Assembly: GCA_963930055.1 (NCBI GenBank) | Contig: CAWVKS010000004.1 | Location: 245,701-309,700, forward strand | Reading direction: 5' to 3' | DNA length: 64,000 bases | Source: Pullichristensenella sp963930055 | Lineage (GTDB): Bacteria; Bacillota; Clostridia; Christensenellales; Aristaeellaceae | Part shown: positions 36,485 through 44,456 of the stretch, piece after piece | Layout of the letters: the number at the start of each line of letters is the position of its first letter | Numbering within the stretch: position 1 is the first letter of the stretch | Program-made: the position numbers and the translations under genes | Notes under the pieces: generated by a model | What the model was told of the DNA's origin: nothing | The model's input: the letters and a program-made list of their open reading frames with translations, nothing else | The model's database searches: none

Positions 36485-37447
36485 ATGGCAAAAGTGGCCA
36501 TCATCGGCGCGGGGCAGGTGGGGGCGAGCTGCGCCTTTGCGCTGGCGCAGGCGGGGCTGGCGCGGGAGATCGCCCTTGCCGACGTCAAGGAATACAAGGC
36601 GCGCGGCGAAGCGCTGGATATCGCCCACGCGGCGGCGCTGCTTCCGAGCGCGCGCATTGTGGGCGGCGGTTATGAGGCCATCGACGGCGCGGGCGTGGTG
36701 GTGATGACGGCGGGCGCGAACCAGGCGCCGGGCGAATCCCGCCGCGCGCTCCTGCAAAAGAATCTGGCCGTAATGCGTTCCGCCGCCGGGGAGATTGCCC
36801 GCCGCGCGCCGCAGGCGGTGCTTCTGGTGGTGACAAACCCTGTGGACGCGCTCACGCGCGCGGCTCTGGAGGCCACGGGCTTCCCGCCCGCGCGCGTGCT
36901 GGGCAGCGGCACGGTGCTGGACAGCCTGCGCCTGCGCTTCATGCTCGCCGGCCACACGGGCCTGGACGCTTCCAGCATCCACGCCAGCGTACTGGGGGAA
37001 CACGGCGAGAGCGAATTGCCCGCCTGGAGCGCCATGTCCATCGCCGGCATGACGCTGGAGGAATACTGCGACGATTGCGGCGGCTGCGACGCGCGCCTGC
37101 CGGAAGTGATGCGCGCCGCCTTCGATAAGGAGGTGCGCCGCGCCGCCGATCGCGTCATCGCCTGGAAGGGCGCTACGTTCTATGCCATCGCCATCGCCGT
37201 GCGCCGCATTGTGCAGGCCATACTCCGCGACGAGCGCTCCATACTCACCGTTTCCTCCCTGCTCCAGGGCGAATACGGCCTGGAGGGCGTCTGTCTCAGC
37301 CTGCCTTGCGTGGTCGGCCGCGCGGGCGTGTTGCGCCGCATCCCCATCGGTCTGGCCGCGGAGGAGCTCTCCGCCCTGCGCGCCAGCGCCGAGGCCGTCC
37401 GGGCTATGGACGCGCAGGCCGCCCCTGAAGGCGCGTTTTGCCCGTGA
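36485..37447 (+). CDS. ldh: L-lactate dehydrogenase
   Basis: Reduces pyruvate to lactate with NADH. 320 residues. The Rossmann start is AKVAIIGAGQVGASCAFAL, followed by GANQAPGESRRALLQKN (the glutamine in the substrate loop favours lactate over malate), VVTNPVDALT, GSGTVLDSLRLR and the catalytic histidine in VLGEHGESELPAWS. ATG 36485 follows AAAGGAGGAA. No clear promoter is seen after the mgl terminator; an inverted repeat GTTTGCG/CGCAAAC (about 36439-36461) lies just upstream. Confidence 0.92.
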   Translation: MAKVAIIGAGQVGASCAFALAQAGLAREIALADVKEYKARGEALDIAHAAALLPSARIVGGGYEAIDGAGVVVMTAGANQAPGESRRALLQKNLAVMRSAAGEIARRAPQAVLLVVTNPVDALTRAALEATGFPPARVLGSGTVLDSLRLRFMLAGHTGLDASSIHASVLGEHGESELPAWSAMSIAGMTLEEYCDDCGGCDARLPEVMRAAFDKEVRRAADRVIAWKGATFYAIAIAVRRIVQAILRDERSILTVSSLLQGEYGLEGVCLSLPCVVGRAGVLRRIPIGLAAEELSALRASAEAVRAMDAQAAPEGAFCP

Positions 37448-37451
37448 AAGC

Positions 37452-37482
37452 GCATAAAGGCGCGCTGCCTGCAAACACTATA
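37452..37482 (+). promoter_or_regulatory. Possible forespore (SigF/SigG-type) promoter of the spoVA operon
   Basis: GCATA (37452-37456) and CACTATA (37476-37482) resemble the GHATR and CATNNTA boxes of forespore sigma factors, but the 19-bp spacer is 1-2 bp too long and the -10 box has one mismatch. Confidence 0.3.
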
Positions 37483-37497
37483 CCCGGAGGGATGGAT

Positions 37498-37662
37498 ATG
37501 CAGACGAGCAACAGGCGCGCCCGCTTTGGCCGCTGGTTCCTGCTTTTCTGGGCGCTGGCGGCGCTGGCGCTGATGCTGGTGGACATGCTGGGGCAAAAGC
37601 CGCAGCCGCGCTACGACGGCGCGACGTTCGTGCGCGTGGAAGCGGGGTGGTCCTGTGTCTGA
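37498..37662 (+). CDS. Small single-pass membrane protein at the head of the spoVA operon
   Basis: 54 residues: a basic N-terminus (NRRARFGR), one membrane helix (WFLLFWALAALALMLVDML) and a short outer part (KPQPRYDGATFVRVEAGW). GGAGGG 6 nt before ATG 37498 supports it. Family not recognised. It overlaps the next small frame by 8 nt, which in turn overlaps spoVAC, so the three are probably translated together. Confidence 0.6.
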   Translation: MQTSNRRARFGRWFLLFWALAALALMLVDMLGQKPQPRYDGATFVRVEAGWSCV

Positions 37663-37789
37663 GAAGCGGCAGGACGTACCCATATACACGCTGGAATACA
37701 AGCCCCGCCCCGGCGACCGCGAGACGCGCACGTGCGCCCGCCGCGCCGATGCGGGGACGCGCTCCGCGACCAGGGAGGGACAGCCATGA
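37655..37789 (+). CDS. Small ORF coupled to spoVAC
   Basis: 44 codons from GTG 37655, starting SEKRQDVPIYTLEYKPRPGD and then arginine-rich. It fills the gap between the small membrane protein and spoVAC and shares an ATGA with the latter, a layout typical of translational coupling. The ribosome binding site (GGGG) is weak and codon use is unremarkable, so it may be real or just an open frame. No family recognised. Confidence 0.4.
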   Translation: MSEKRQDVPIYTLEYKPRPGDRETRTCARRADAGTRSATREGQP

Positions 37790-38247
37790 GCGACAACAGG
37801 ACGCCCCGGGAGAAACACTACGCCCGCCTGGTTGACGAGCTGACGCCGAATTCCCACCATCTGCGCGGCTGCCTGCGCGCTTTCTGGGTGGGCGGCCTCA
37901 TCTGCGCGGTCGGCCAACTGCTGACGATGCTGGCGCAGACGCTGGAGTTGGGCGAATTGACCGCGCCGATGTTCACCAGCTGCGCGCTGATTTTCCTCGG
38001 CACAACGCTCACGGGCATCGGCGTCTATGACCGCATCGGCAAATACGCCGGCGCCGGCTCCGTGGTGCCCATCACAGGCTTTGCCAACTCTGTGGCCGCC
38101 CCCGCCATCGAGTTCCGCCGCGAGGGCATGGTGCTGGGGCTGGGCGCGAAGCTGTTCCAGATCGCCGGCCCGGTGCTCACATATGGCATCAGCGCCTCCA
38201 TCGTCGTCGGCCTGGCCTATTGGGCGGTAAAGGAGTGGTTGCTGTGA
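37786..38247 (+). CDS. spoVAC: Stage V sporulation protein AC
   Basis: 153 residues with about four membrane helices (AFWVGGLICAVGQLLTML; PMFTSCALIFLGTTLTGIGVYD; AGAGSVVPITGFANSVA; GISASIVVGLAYWAVKEW). The AGAGSVVPITGFANS block is the SpoVAC signature. SpoVA proteins form the inner-membrane channel that moves dipicolinate into the forming spore and out at germination. spoVAD overlaps the stop codon. Confidence 0.95.
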   Translation: MSDNRTPREKHYARLVDELTPNSHHLRGCLRAFWVGGLICAVGQLLTMLAQTLELGELTAPMFTSCALIFLGTTLTGIGVYDRIGKYAGAGSVVPITGFANSVAAPAIEFRREGMVLGLGAKLFQIAGPVLTYGISASIVVGLAYWAVKEWLL

Positions 38248-39251
38248 GGGCAGGGGAGAGGACGTTTCTCTACGACAGGCCGCCGCGCGTCGCCGCGCAT
38301 GCCTCCATCGTCGGCCCCAAGGAGGGCAAGGGGCCTCTGGCGGCGTTTTTTGACGAAGTATCCCAGGACGACCTCTTTGGGCAAAAGACATGGGAGATGG
38401 GGGAAAGCGAGATGCTGCGCCGCTGCGCCCTGCGCGCCATGGACGCGGGCGGCCTTGCCCCCGAAAAGGCGCAGGCTCTCTTTTGCGGCGACCTCAACGA
38501 CCAGATCATCGCCACGGGCTTTGCCGCCCGCGCGCTGGGCATGCCGCTGGTGGGGCTGTACGGGGCGTGTTCGACGTTCGTGGAAGGGCTCGTGCTCGCC
38601 GCCGCGCTCGTCAGCGGCGGCTATCTGCAAAACGCCCTGTGCGCCGCTTCCAGCCACTTCTGCACGGCGGAGCGGCAGTTCCGTTTCCCCCTGGAGATGG
38701 GCACGCAGCGCCCGCCCTCGGCGCAGTGGACGGCCACGGCGGCGGGCTGCGCGCTGCTCACGGCCGGGGAAGGCCCGGGGCTGTATATCACCGCCGGCAC
38801 GCTGGGGCGTATCGTCGATCCCAAGATCAAGGACGCCAACCACATGGGCGCGGCCATGGCCCCGGCGGTCGAAGCGGCCATACTCGCGCATTTTGACGAT
38901 ACAGGCGCGTCTGCGGACGATTTTGACCTGATCGCCACCGGCGACCTCGGCTGGATCGGCCGCGAGATCCTCCTGCAGCTTTTGCGCGAGCGCGGCCGGG
39001 CGCTGCCGCCGGAAAAACTGGTGGATTGCGGCGCTTCCCTGTTTTATCAGGAGCAGGATACGCACGCGGGCGGCAGCGGGTGCGGCTGCGTGGCGGCAAC
39101 CTCCTGCGGCTGGCTGATGAAGCGCATGGAGCGCGGCGAATTTGCCCGTCTGCTGCTCGTCGGCTCCGGGGCAATGCTCAGCCCCACCAGCACCATGCAG
39201 TCCGAGACCATCCCCGGCATCGCCTACGCCGTGCGGCTGGAGGTGAGATGA
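38244..39251 (+). CDS. spoVAD: Stage V sporulation protein AD
   Basis: 335 residues with a thiolase-like fold. FLYDRPPRVAAHASIVGPKE, GLYGACSTFVEGLVLAAAL, AASSHFCTAERQFRFPLE, ANHMGAAMAPA and TGDLGWIGREILL are typical. SpoVAD binds dipicolinic acid on the spore inner membrane. GTG 38244 has AAAGGAG with 8-nt spacing and overlaps the spoVAC stop. Confidence 0.95.
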   Translation: MRAGERTFLYDRPPRVAAHASIVGPKEGKGPLAAFFDEVSQDDLFGQKTWEMGESEMLRRCALRAMDAGGLAPEKAQALFCGDLNDQIIATGFAARALGMPLVGLYGACSTFVEGLVLAAALVSGGYLQNALCAASSHFCTAERQFRFPLEMGTQRPPSAQWTATAAGCALLTAGEGPGLYITAGTLGRIVDPKIKDANHMGAAMAPAVEAAILAHFDDTGASADDFDLIATGDLGWIGREILLQLLRERGRALPPEKLVDCGASLFYQEQDTHAGGSGCGCVAATSCGWLMKRMERGEFARLLLVGSGAMLSPTSTMQSETIPGIAYAVRLEVR

Positions 39252-39620
39252 ATGGAAGTTTTCCGGGATCTTCTCAAGGCGTTTGTGGTCGGCGGCCTCA
39301 TTTGCGTTGTGGGGCAGGTGCTCATTCAGACGACGAAGCTGACCAACGCGCGCATACTCGTGCTCTTCGTCACCGCCGGCGTGTTCCTCACCGCCCTCGG
39401 CCTTTACAAGCCGCTGGTGGACTTCGCCGGCGCGGGGGCGACGGTGCCGCTCACCGGCTTTGGCTACTCCCTGGCCATGGGCGCGATCGAGGCCGTGAAC
39501 AGCTATGGCATACTCGGCGCGCTCGCCGGAGGCGTCACGCGCGCGGCGGCAGGCATCGCTGCGGCGATCTTCTTCGGCCTTCTCAATGCCCTGATCTTCA
39601 AGCCAAAGGCCAAACCGTGA
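39252..39620 (+). CDS. spoVAE: Stage V sporulation protein AE (SpoVAEb-type)
   Basis: 122 residues, four membrane helices; AFVVGGLICVVGQVLIQTTKL and FAGAGATVPLTGFGYSLAMGA mirror SpoVAC, as expected for this paired subunit. The start is one base after the spoVAD stop. The operon contains only AC-AD-AE, the minimal set common in Clostridia. Confidence 0.95.
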   Translation: MEVFRDLLKAFVVGGLICVVGQVLIQTTKLTNARILVLFVTAGVFLTALGLYKPLVDFAGAGATVPLTGFGYSLAMGAIEAVNSYGILGALAGGVTRAAAGIAAAIFFGLLNALIFKPKAKP

Positions 39621-39623
39621 CGG

Positions 39624-39666
39624 CAAAACCGCCCTGTCCCGCAAAGCGCGGGGTGGGGCGGTTTTG
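39624..39666 (+). terminator. Intrinsic terminator of the spoVA operon
   Basis: CAAAACCGCCC (39624-39634) pairs with GGGCGGTTTTG (39656-39666); the long stem carries its own T-run. Confidence 0.85.
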
Positions 39667-39711
39667 TGTCGGCGCGGCTTCGGTTCCGCGCGCGTTTCGG
39701 GGTTTTTCGGG

Positions 39712-39740
39712 TTGACGAATCGCCCGGAAAAGTATATGAT
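39712..39740 (+). promoter_or_regulatory. Promoter of the TraX-like gene
   Basis: TTGACG (39712-39717), 17-bp spacer, TATGAT (39735-39740). Confidence 0.75.
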
Positions 39741-39810
39741 AGTAACAGCATCATCATGGAAGGAAGGGCGGCGCCGCCGGCTGGCCGGCGCGCGGCCTGG
39801 GCGCGTGGAT

Positions 39811-40605
39811 ATGGCAAAAAAAGGGAACCTGAGCATACCGTGGCCGTTTGAGGGCATGAACATACGCCTCAATACCGATACGGGGCTCCTCAAGCTCATC
39901 GCCATCGTCACCATGCTCATCGACCACATGGGCGCGATCTTTTTCCCGCAGTACCGCCTCATGCGCATCATCGGGCGCATCGCTTTCCCGATTTACGCCT
40001 ATTGCCTGACGGTGGGCTGCGTCTATACGCACGATATGCTGCGCTATGTGCAGCGCATCATACTGCTGGCGCTTGTCTCCCAGCCCCTGTACGTGGTGGC
40101 GATGCACCACACCAACCCGGCCATGTATGCCGTCTCCTTCGTCGAACAGCCGGTACGCGCGGCGTTCAACTTTTACATCAACAGCTGGCAGGATCCCAGT
40201 ATACTGCTGTCGCTGGCGCTGGGACTGATCCTGCTCTGGTCGATCCGCGACCGGCATCTCGTCATCACCGCGGCGACGCTGCTGTTTGCCTGGATCATCC
40301 GCGGCTCCCTGGACTACGGCTTCAATGGCATACTGCTGATGCTGCTGTTCTTCCTCTTTTGCCAGGTTCCGCTGCTCTCCCTGCCGCTGGTGGCCGGTTT
40401 TATGGTCTGGTGGGGGCTGGATGGCGGCAGCTTCCGCCTCTTCGGCGTGCGCTTCGCCACGCAGATGTTCGCGCTGCTGGCGCTGCCGTTTATCTACATC
40501 CGCACGAACTCGCGCCTGCGCATCAACAAATGGGTGTTCTACCTGTTTTATCCGGCGCACCTTGTCCTCATTCTGGTGCTGGACAAGCTGGCGGTCTTTG
40601 CCTGA
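39811..40605 (+). CDS. TraX-family membrane protein
   Basis: 264 residues with seven to eight membrane helices. TGLLKLIAIVTMLIDHMGAIFFP and RIIGRIAFPIYAYCLTVGC are the TraX signature (TraX acetylates pilin in conjugative plasmids; chromosomal members are uncharacterised acyltransferase-like proteins). FYLFYPAHLVLILVLDKL closes the protein. No conjugation gene is nearby. No clear ribosome binding site precedes ATG 39811; GTG 39805 is an alternative, while an earlier start is excluded by the promoter position. Confidence 0.8.
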   Translation: MAKKGNLSIPWPFEGMNIRLNTDTGLLKLIAIVTMLIDHMGAIFFPQYRLMRIIGRIAFPIYAYCLTVGCVYTHDMLRYVQRIILLALVSQPLYVVAMHHTNPAMYAVSFVEQPVRAAFNFYINSWQDPSILLSLALGLILLWSIRDRHLVITAATLLFAWIIRGSLDYGFNGILLMLLFFLFCQVPLLSLPLVAGFMVWWGLDGGSFRLFGVRFATQMFALLALPFIYIRTNSRLRINKWVFYLFYPAHLVLILVLDKLAVFA

Positions 40606-40613
40606 GGCGAAAA

Positions 40614-40644
40614 GCGGCGGAAGCGCGCATACCGCTCCCGCCGC
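40614..40644 (-). terminator. Terminator of the small minus-strand gene
   Basis: GCGGCGGAAGCG (40614-40625) pairs with the CGCTCCCGCCGC region (40633-40644); the minus-strand transcript continues TTTT. Confidence 0.6.
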
Positions 40645-40656
40645 CAAAAAAACTGC

Positions 40657-40686
40657 GCGCCCGGCAGGGACATCCCCGGGCGCTTT
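40657..40686 (+). terminator. Probable terminator of the TraX-like gene
   Basis: GCGCCCGG (40657-40664) pairs with CCGGGCGC (40676-40683), followed by TTTAGTGTTCT. Confidence 0.6.
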
Positions 40687-40713
40687 AGTGTTCTAAATTT
40701 TCACGTGCCATGG

Positions 40714-40977
40714 TTACGCGGACTTCTTTTCCAAAGACCCGCTATAACCGTAGGTCATAAAGTCGATGAGGCGGACCATGTCCTCGGGGCAGGTGGTGTG
40801 CAGCTCGATTTCGGAGATGCCGTCACCCTGGGAAGCGCTTTCCGCCAGCTCGCGCAGCAGCGTGTTGTTGCGGAAGTCCTCGCTGCGGCCATCGGAAGCG
40901 GACACCAGGACGGGAGCCTGGCAAGCGTCGATCACCTTGTAGAAATTCTCGGTGTTATGGATATTGAACAGTTTCAT
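40714..40977 (-). CDS. Small conserved-type protein of unknown function
   Basis: 87 residues: KLFNIHNTENFYKVIDACQAPVLV, an aspartate/glutamate-rich middle and EDMVRLIDFMTYGYSGS. The opening DACxxPV block resembles a family of small Bacillota proteins sometimes labelled polya polymerase without evidence. Role unknown. GAGGAGGG lies 8 nt before ATG 40977. It is divergent from the AraC gene and has its own terminator. Confidence 0.7.
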   Translation of the reverse strand: MKLFNIHNTENFYKVIDACQAPVLVSASDGRSEDFRNNTLLRELAESASQGDGISEIELHTTCPEDMVRLIDFMTYGYSGSLEKKSA

Positions 40978-41098
40978 GGAACAATCCCTCCTCGGTTCGT
41001 TTCCGTCCCTGTGGCTATATAATACTCGATTTCCCAGGGGATTTCTATTCGGATTTCGCCGATAATTATCAATATCCCGACAAGGAGGCGAAAAAAAC

Positions 41099-42022
41099 AT
41101 GCAGCAAAGGACGTCTTTGACGCTCTCGCCAGACAGGAGAGAGGCTGCCGTATGCGGTACGGCGGGCTTTCCTTGCGGCGCATACTTTACCGATATTGCC
41201 CTGTATCCCGCCAGCGCTATTTCCTGGCATTGGCGCGAGGAGATCGAACTGAGCATGGTGGTGGGCGGCGCTGCGCGCGTTCGCTTCGGTTCCGGCGCCT
41301 TCGTTTTAAAGGCGGGGGAGGGCATGTTTATCAACGCCGAGGCGCTGCACGCCTTCGATATCGTCGGCGACGAGGGCTGCCGCATGATTTCCCTGGTGCT
41401 GGATTACAACATGCTCGCCGGCCGCGAGGACAGCGTCTTCGCCCGGCGCTATGTGATGCCCCTGGTGCAGTCCGGCGCAGTGAAGATCCTGCGCCTCAGC
41501 CCGGACGTCGAGTGGCAACAGGCGGTGCTCAAGAGCCTGCGCGAAGCCTTCCTGACCTACGACGAGGGCAAGTACGGCTTTGAACTGATGGTGCGCGCGC
41601 GTCTGACCGAGTGCCTCTGGCACATCGTGCGCAACATGCGCGCCGCCATGCGCGAATACGAGGGCGCGGGCGCGGCTTCGGAGGAGCGCGCCAAGCGTAT
41701 GCTGGACTTTATCCACATGCACTACGCCGAACCGATCCAGCTTGCCGATATCGCCGCCGCCGCCAACGTGGGCGAGCGCGAGTGCCTGCGCGCCTTCAAA
41801 AAGACGCTGGGGGTCACGCCGACGGCCTACCTGTTGCGCTATCGCGCCTCAATGTCGGCGCAGCTGCTGCTCGATACGGATAAGTCCATCGCCGAGATCT
41901 GCTTTGAGGTGGGATTCAACAGCCAGAGCCACTACGGCCAGATGTTCCGCCGCTTCTTTCACATGACGCCGCGCGAATACCGCGTCCGCTATAGGCAGGT
42001 TTCCGGGGAATCGGGCCAATAA
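41099..42022 (+). CDS. AraC-family transcriptional regulator
   Basis: 307 residues. An N-terminal cupin-type sensor (AISWHWREEIELSMVVGG, VLKAGEGMFINAEALHAF) is followed by a double helix-turn-helix C-terminal domain: MLDFIHMHYAEPIQLADIAAAANVGERECLRAFKKTLGVTP and IAEICFEVGFNSQSHYGQMFRRFFHMTPREYR (positions about 203-300). Such proteins usually respond to sugars or related metabolites. The target is unknown; the divergent small gene at 40714 is the nearest candidate. AAGGAGG precedes ATG 41099. Confidence 0.93.
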   Translation: MQQRTSLTLSPDRREAAVCGTAGFPCGAYFTDIALYPASAISWHWREEIELSMVVGGAARVRFGSGAFVLKAGEGMFINAEALHAFDIVGDEGCRMISLVLDYNMLAGREDSVFARRYVMPLVQSGAVKILRLSPDVEWQQAVLKSLREAFLTYDEGKYGFELMVRARLTECLWHIVRNMRAAMREYEGAGAASEERAKRMLDFIHMHYAEPIQLADIAAAANVGERECLRAFKKTLGVTPTAYLLRYRASMSAQLLLDTDKSIAEICFEVGFNSQSHYGQMFRRFFHMTPREYRVRYRQVSGESGQ

Positions 42023-42036
42023 ATCGGTAGCATTTC

Positions 42037-42065
42037 TTGACAAGCGCCGTTGTTCAACGTATAAT
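42037..42065 (+). promoter_or_regulatory. Consensus promoter of the YbjN-lipid kinase unit
   Basis: Perfect TTGACA (42037-42042), 17-bp spacer, perfect TATAAT (42060-42065). Probably among the strongest promoters in the window. Confidence 0.92.
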
Positions 42066-42086
42066 TAACACTGGGAGGTGTGCGCG

Positions 42087-42506
42087 ATGTTTCAGGCGAC
42101 AGAGCTGATCTGCGAGGCGCTTTTGCGCAGGGACATCAAGTGCAAGGTCCGTGAAAAGGGGGGCATGTCGCTGGTCGAGGTCACGTTCAGCGGCCGCAAT
42201 TACGCAGGCGTCACGCTCTACTTCCTGTCCAACAGCGATGGCAACGACGTGGCCGTGCGCGCCGCGAACCTGGTCAAATTCCCGCCCGAGCGGCTGGACA
42301 GGATCTACGCGGCCTGCAACGATGCCAACCGCAAATACCGCTTCGTCAAATTCGTCATCGACCCGGAAAAGGGCGTCGTCAATATGGAAATGGACGTCCC
42401 CAGCCGCTGCGAGAACGTCGGCGCGGTAGCCGAGGAGATGCTCCTGCGCGCCGTGACGATACTCGACGAGTTTTACCCCGCGCTCATGCAGGCCACCTGG
42501 GCCTGA
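42087..42506 (+). CDS. YbjN-domain protein
   Basis: 139 residues of a single alpha/beta domain related to YbjN/type III secretion chaperone-like folds: LICEALLRRDIKCKVREKGG, VEVTFSGRNYAGVTLYFLS, KYRFVKFVIDPEKGVVNMEMD, EEMLLRAVTILDEFYPALM. Function in Bacillota unknown. ATG 42087 has GGGAGGTG 8 nt upstream, which excludes GTG 42078. It is likely co-transcribed with the lipid kinase 15 bp downstream. Confidence 0.75.
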   Translation: MFQATELICEALLRRDIKCKVREKGGMSLVEVTFSGRNYAGVTLYFLSNSDGNDVAVRAANLVKFPPERLDRIYAACNDANRKYRFVKFVIDPEKGVVNMEMDVPSRCENVGAVAEEMLLRAVTILDEFYPALMQATWA

Positions 42507-42521
42507 AACGGAGGGCAAGCC

Positions 42522-43412
42522 ATGGATCGGCAACTGGTCATCCTCAACCCCCGGGCAGGACGCATGCAGGCGGGGCGCAGATTGGGAGAGCTTTTGCCGC
42601 TGCTCGAGAGCGACGGCGTCGTCGCCGAGCTTTTGGAAACGGGAGCGGCGGGGGAGGCGCGCAGCGCTGTGGCGGCAAGGGTGGGGGAATTCGCCCGCGT
42701 GGTCTGCATCGGCGGCGATGGCACGCTCAACGAGGTGCTCTCCGGCATGCTGGACGCCGGCGTGGACGTACCCATCGGCTATGTAGCCGCCGGTTCCACC
42801 AACGACTTCGCCGCCAGCCACGGCATTTCCCGCGACATTCTCAAGGCGGCGCGCGACATCGCCGGCGGCGTGCCCGTGCCCATCGACGTCGGCGCCTTCA
42901 ACGGCCGCTGCTTTGCCTACACGGCTTCTTTCGGAGCCTTTACGCGCGCCTCTTACGCCGCCCCGCAGGCGGCCAAGAACGCTGTCGGCCACCTCGCCTA
43001 CATCTTCGAGGGCATCAGGGATCTGGCGAACATCCGCCCCCATGCCGTGTCCGTCGAGGCGGAGGGGGAGACGCACGGTGGCGAGTTCATCTTCGGCATG
43101 GCGGGCAATTCCACCTCCATGGGCGGCGTGCTCAAGCTCGACCCCAGGCAGGTGGACCTGCACGACGGCAAGTTCGAAGTCATACTCGTGCGCAAGCCGG
43201 AGCATATCGGCCAGCTCATCGCCGCCGCCGTCGCCCTGCAGAGCCAGAAATACGACAATGAGCTGCTCTGCTTCTTCAAAGCGGCCCATCTGCGCATCTC
43301 CGCCCCGGCGGATATGGATTGGACGCTCGACGGCGAGTTCCAGCCCGGCGCGGAGAATATCGACATCCAAAACCTGCACAATGCCGTGCGGCTCATACTG
43401 CCGCATGGATAG
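42522..43412 (+). CDS. Diacylglycerol kinase family lipid kinase (YegS/DagK-like)
   Basis: 296 residues. The catalytic domain has ILNPRAGRMQAG, CIGGDGTLNEVLSGM (GGDGT nucleotide loop), PIGYVAAGSTNDFAASHG and DVGAFNGRCFAYTASFGAF. The C-terminal beta domain ends DMDWTLDGEFQ, the usual DGE motif. It phosphorylates a lipid, probably diacylglycerol in phospholipid recycling. AACGGAGGG precedes ATG 42522. Confidence 0.9.
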   Translation: MDRQLVILNPRAGRMQAGRRLGELLPLLESDGVVAELLETGAAGEARSAVAARVGEFARVVCIGGDGTLNEVLSGMLDAGVDVPIGYVAAGSTNDFAASHGISRDILKAARDIAGGVPVPIDVGAFNGRCFAYTASFGAFTRASYAAPQAAKNAVGHLAYIFEGIRDLANIRPHAVSVEAEGETHGGEFIFGMAGNSTSMGGVLKLDPRQVDLHDGKFEVILVRKPEHIGQLIAAAVALQSQKYDNELLCFFKAAHLRISAPADMDWTLDGEFQPGAENIDIQNLHNAVRLILPHG

Positions 43413-43434
43413 CCTCGGCGTCGTACAAAACACT

Positions 43435-43466
43435 GCGGCCCCGCTCCATTCGAGCGGGGCCGCTTT
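43435..43466. terminator. Bidirectional terminator between convergent units
   Basis: GCGGCCCCGCTC (43435-43446) pairs perfectly with GAGCGGGGCCGC (43452-43463), followed by TTT on plus and by AGTGTTTT on minus. Confidence 0.85.
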
Positions 43467-43478
43467 GCGCGACAGCCG

Positions 43479-44456
43479 TCAGCGGCTGCCCTTGTCGTAG
43501 GGGATGCCCTCGGCCTTCGGCGCACGGGACTTCTTGGACGTCAGCACCAGCACGATCATCGTCACCACATAGGGGAGCATCAGGTAGATGTACTCGCTGG
43601 ACTTGATGCCCTCGAAATCCGGCAGGAAGGGGATGGCGCTCGAGTACGAGCCGAGAATTTTGAAAAAGGCAAAGAACAGCGAGGCCCCGAGGATGTTGAG
43701 GGGCTTCCAGTTGCCGAAGATCATCACCGCCAGCGCGAGGAAGCCGTAGCCCGCCACCTGGCTCTGGAAGCCGGAGCCGGAGGCCACCGTAAAGGCCAGG
43801 CCGCCGATGCCGCCCAGCATGCCGGAGATGAATACGCCGATGTAGCGCATCTTGTAGACATTGATGCCCACGCTGTCTGCCGCCTGCGGGTGTTCGCCGC
43901 AGGAGCGCAGGCGCAACCCCAGCCGCGTCTTGTAGAGTATGATGACCGAGGCGATGAGCAGAAGTATGGCGATGGGCGTGGTCAGATAGAGGCTCTTGAA
44001 GATCAGGCGGTTGAAAAACACCTCCTGCGAAGCCTCGCTGGTGATGCGCACCCACTTGGGGATGGCGATGGTCGTCTGCCCCTGCCCCTGAATCGCCCAG
44101 GTGAGCACGATGGCGAACGCCGGCGCGAGCATGTTCAGCGCCGTGCCGCCGATGGTCTGGTTGGCCTTGAGGTGCACGGAGGCGAAGGCCAGCAGCATGG
44201 AAAACACCGCGCCCGAGAGCGCCGCCACGAGTATGGCGCAGAACACCGCCAGCTGCGGATGCTGCGCGCCCCAGCCGATCTGATCCATGGCGCGCAGAAA
44301 CAGGCAGCTCAACAGCGCGCCGACGATCATGATGCCCTCCAGCGCAATGTTGATGATGCCGCTGCGCTCGGAGAACATGCCGCCCAGCGCCACCAGCAGA
44401 AGCGGCACCGCGAAGAGAATGGTGGAACTCAGAATGTCCGCGAAGATAAGCATCAA
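43479..44456 (-). CDS. Nucleoside-type ABC transporter permease (NupQ/YufQ-like)
   Basis: 325 residues with about eight membrane helices. LVALGGMFSERSGIINIALEGIM, AHLKANQTIGGTALNMLAPAF-like segments and GYGFLALAVMIFGNWKPLNI are typical of the second permease of BMP-family purine nucleoside importers. It overlaps the 44453 gene by 4 bp and is last in a four-gene minus-strand operon. Confidence 0.92.
   Translation of the reverse strand: MMLIFADILSSTILFAVPLLLVALGGMFSERSGIINIALEGIMIVGALLSCLFLRAMDQIGWGAQHPQLAVFCAILVAALSGAVFSMLLAFASVHLKANQTIGGTALNMLAPAFAIVLTWAIQGQGQTTIAIPKWVRITSEASQEVFFNRLIFKSLYLTTPIAILLLIASVIILYKTRLGLRLRSCGEHPQAADSVGINVYKMRYIGVFISGMLGGIGGLAFTVASGSGFQSQVAGYGFLALAVMIFGNWKPLNILGASLFFAFFKILGSYSSAIPFLPDFEGIKSSEYIYLMLPYVVTMIVLVLTSKKSRAPKAEGIPYDKGSR

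Noticed and set aside
39811..40605. TraX-like gene as evidence of a conjugative element
   Set aside because: No relaxase, type IV secretion, integrase or attachment repeats lie nearby; chromosomal TraX homologues are common in Clostridia.
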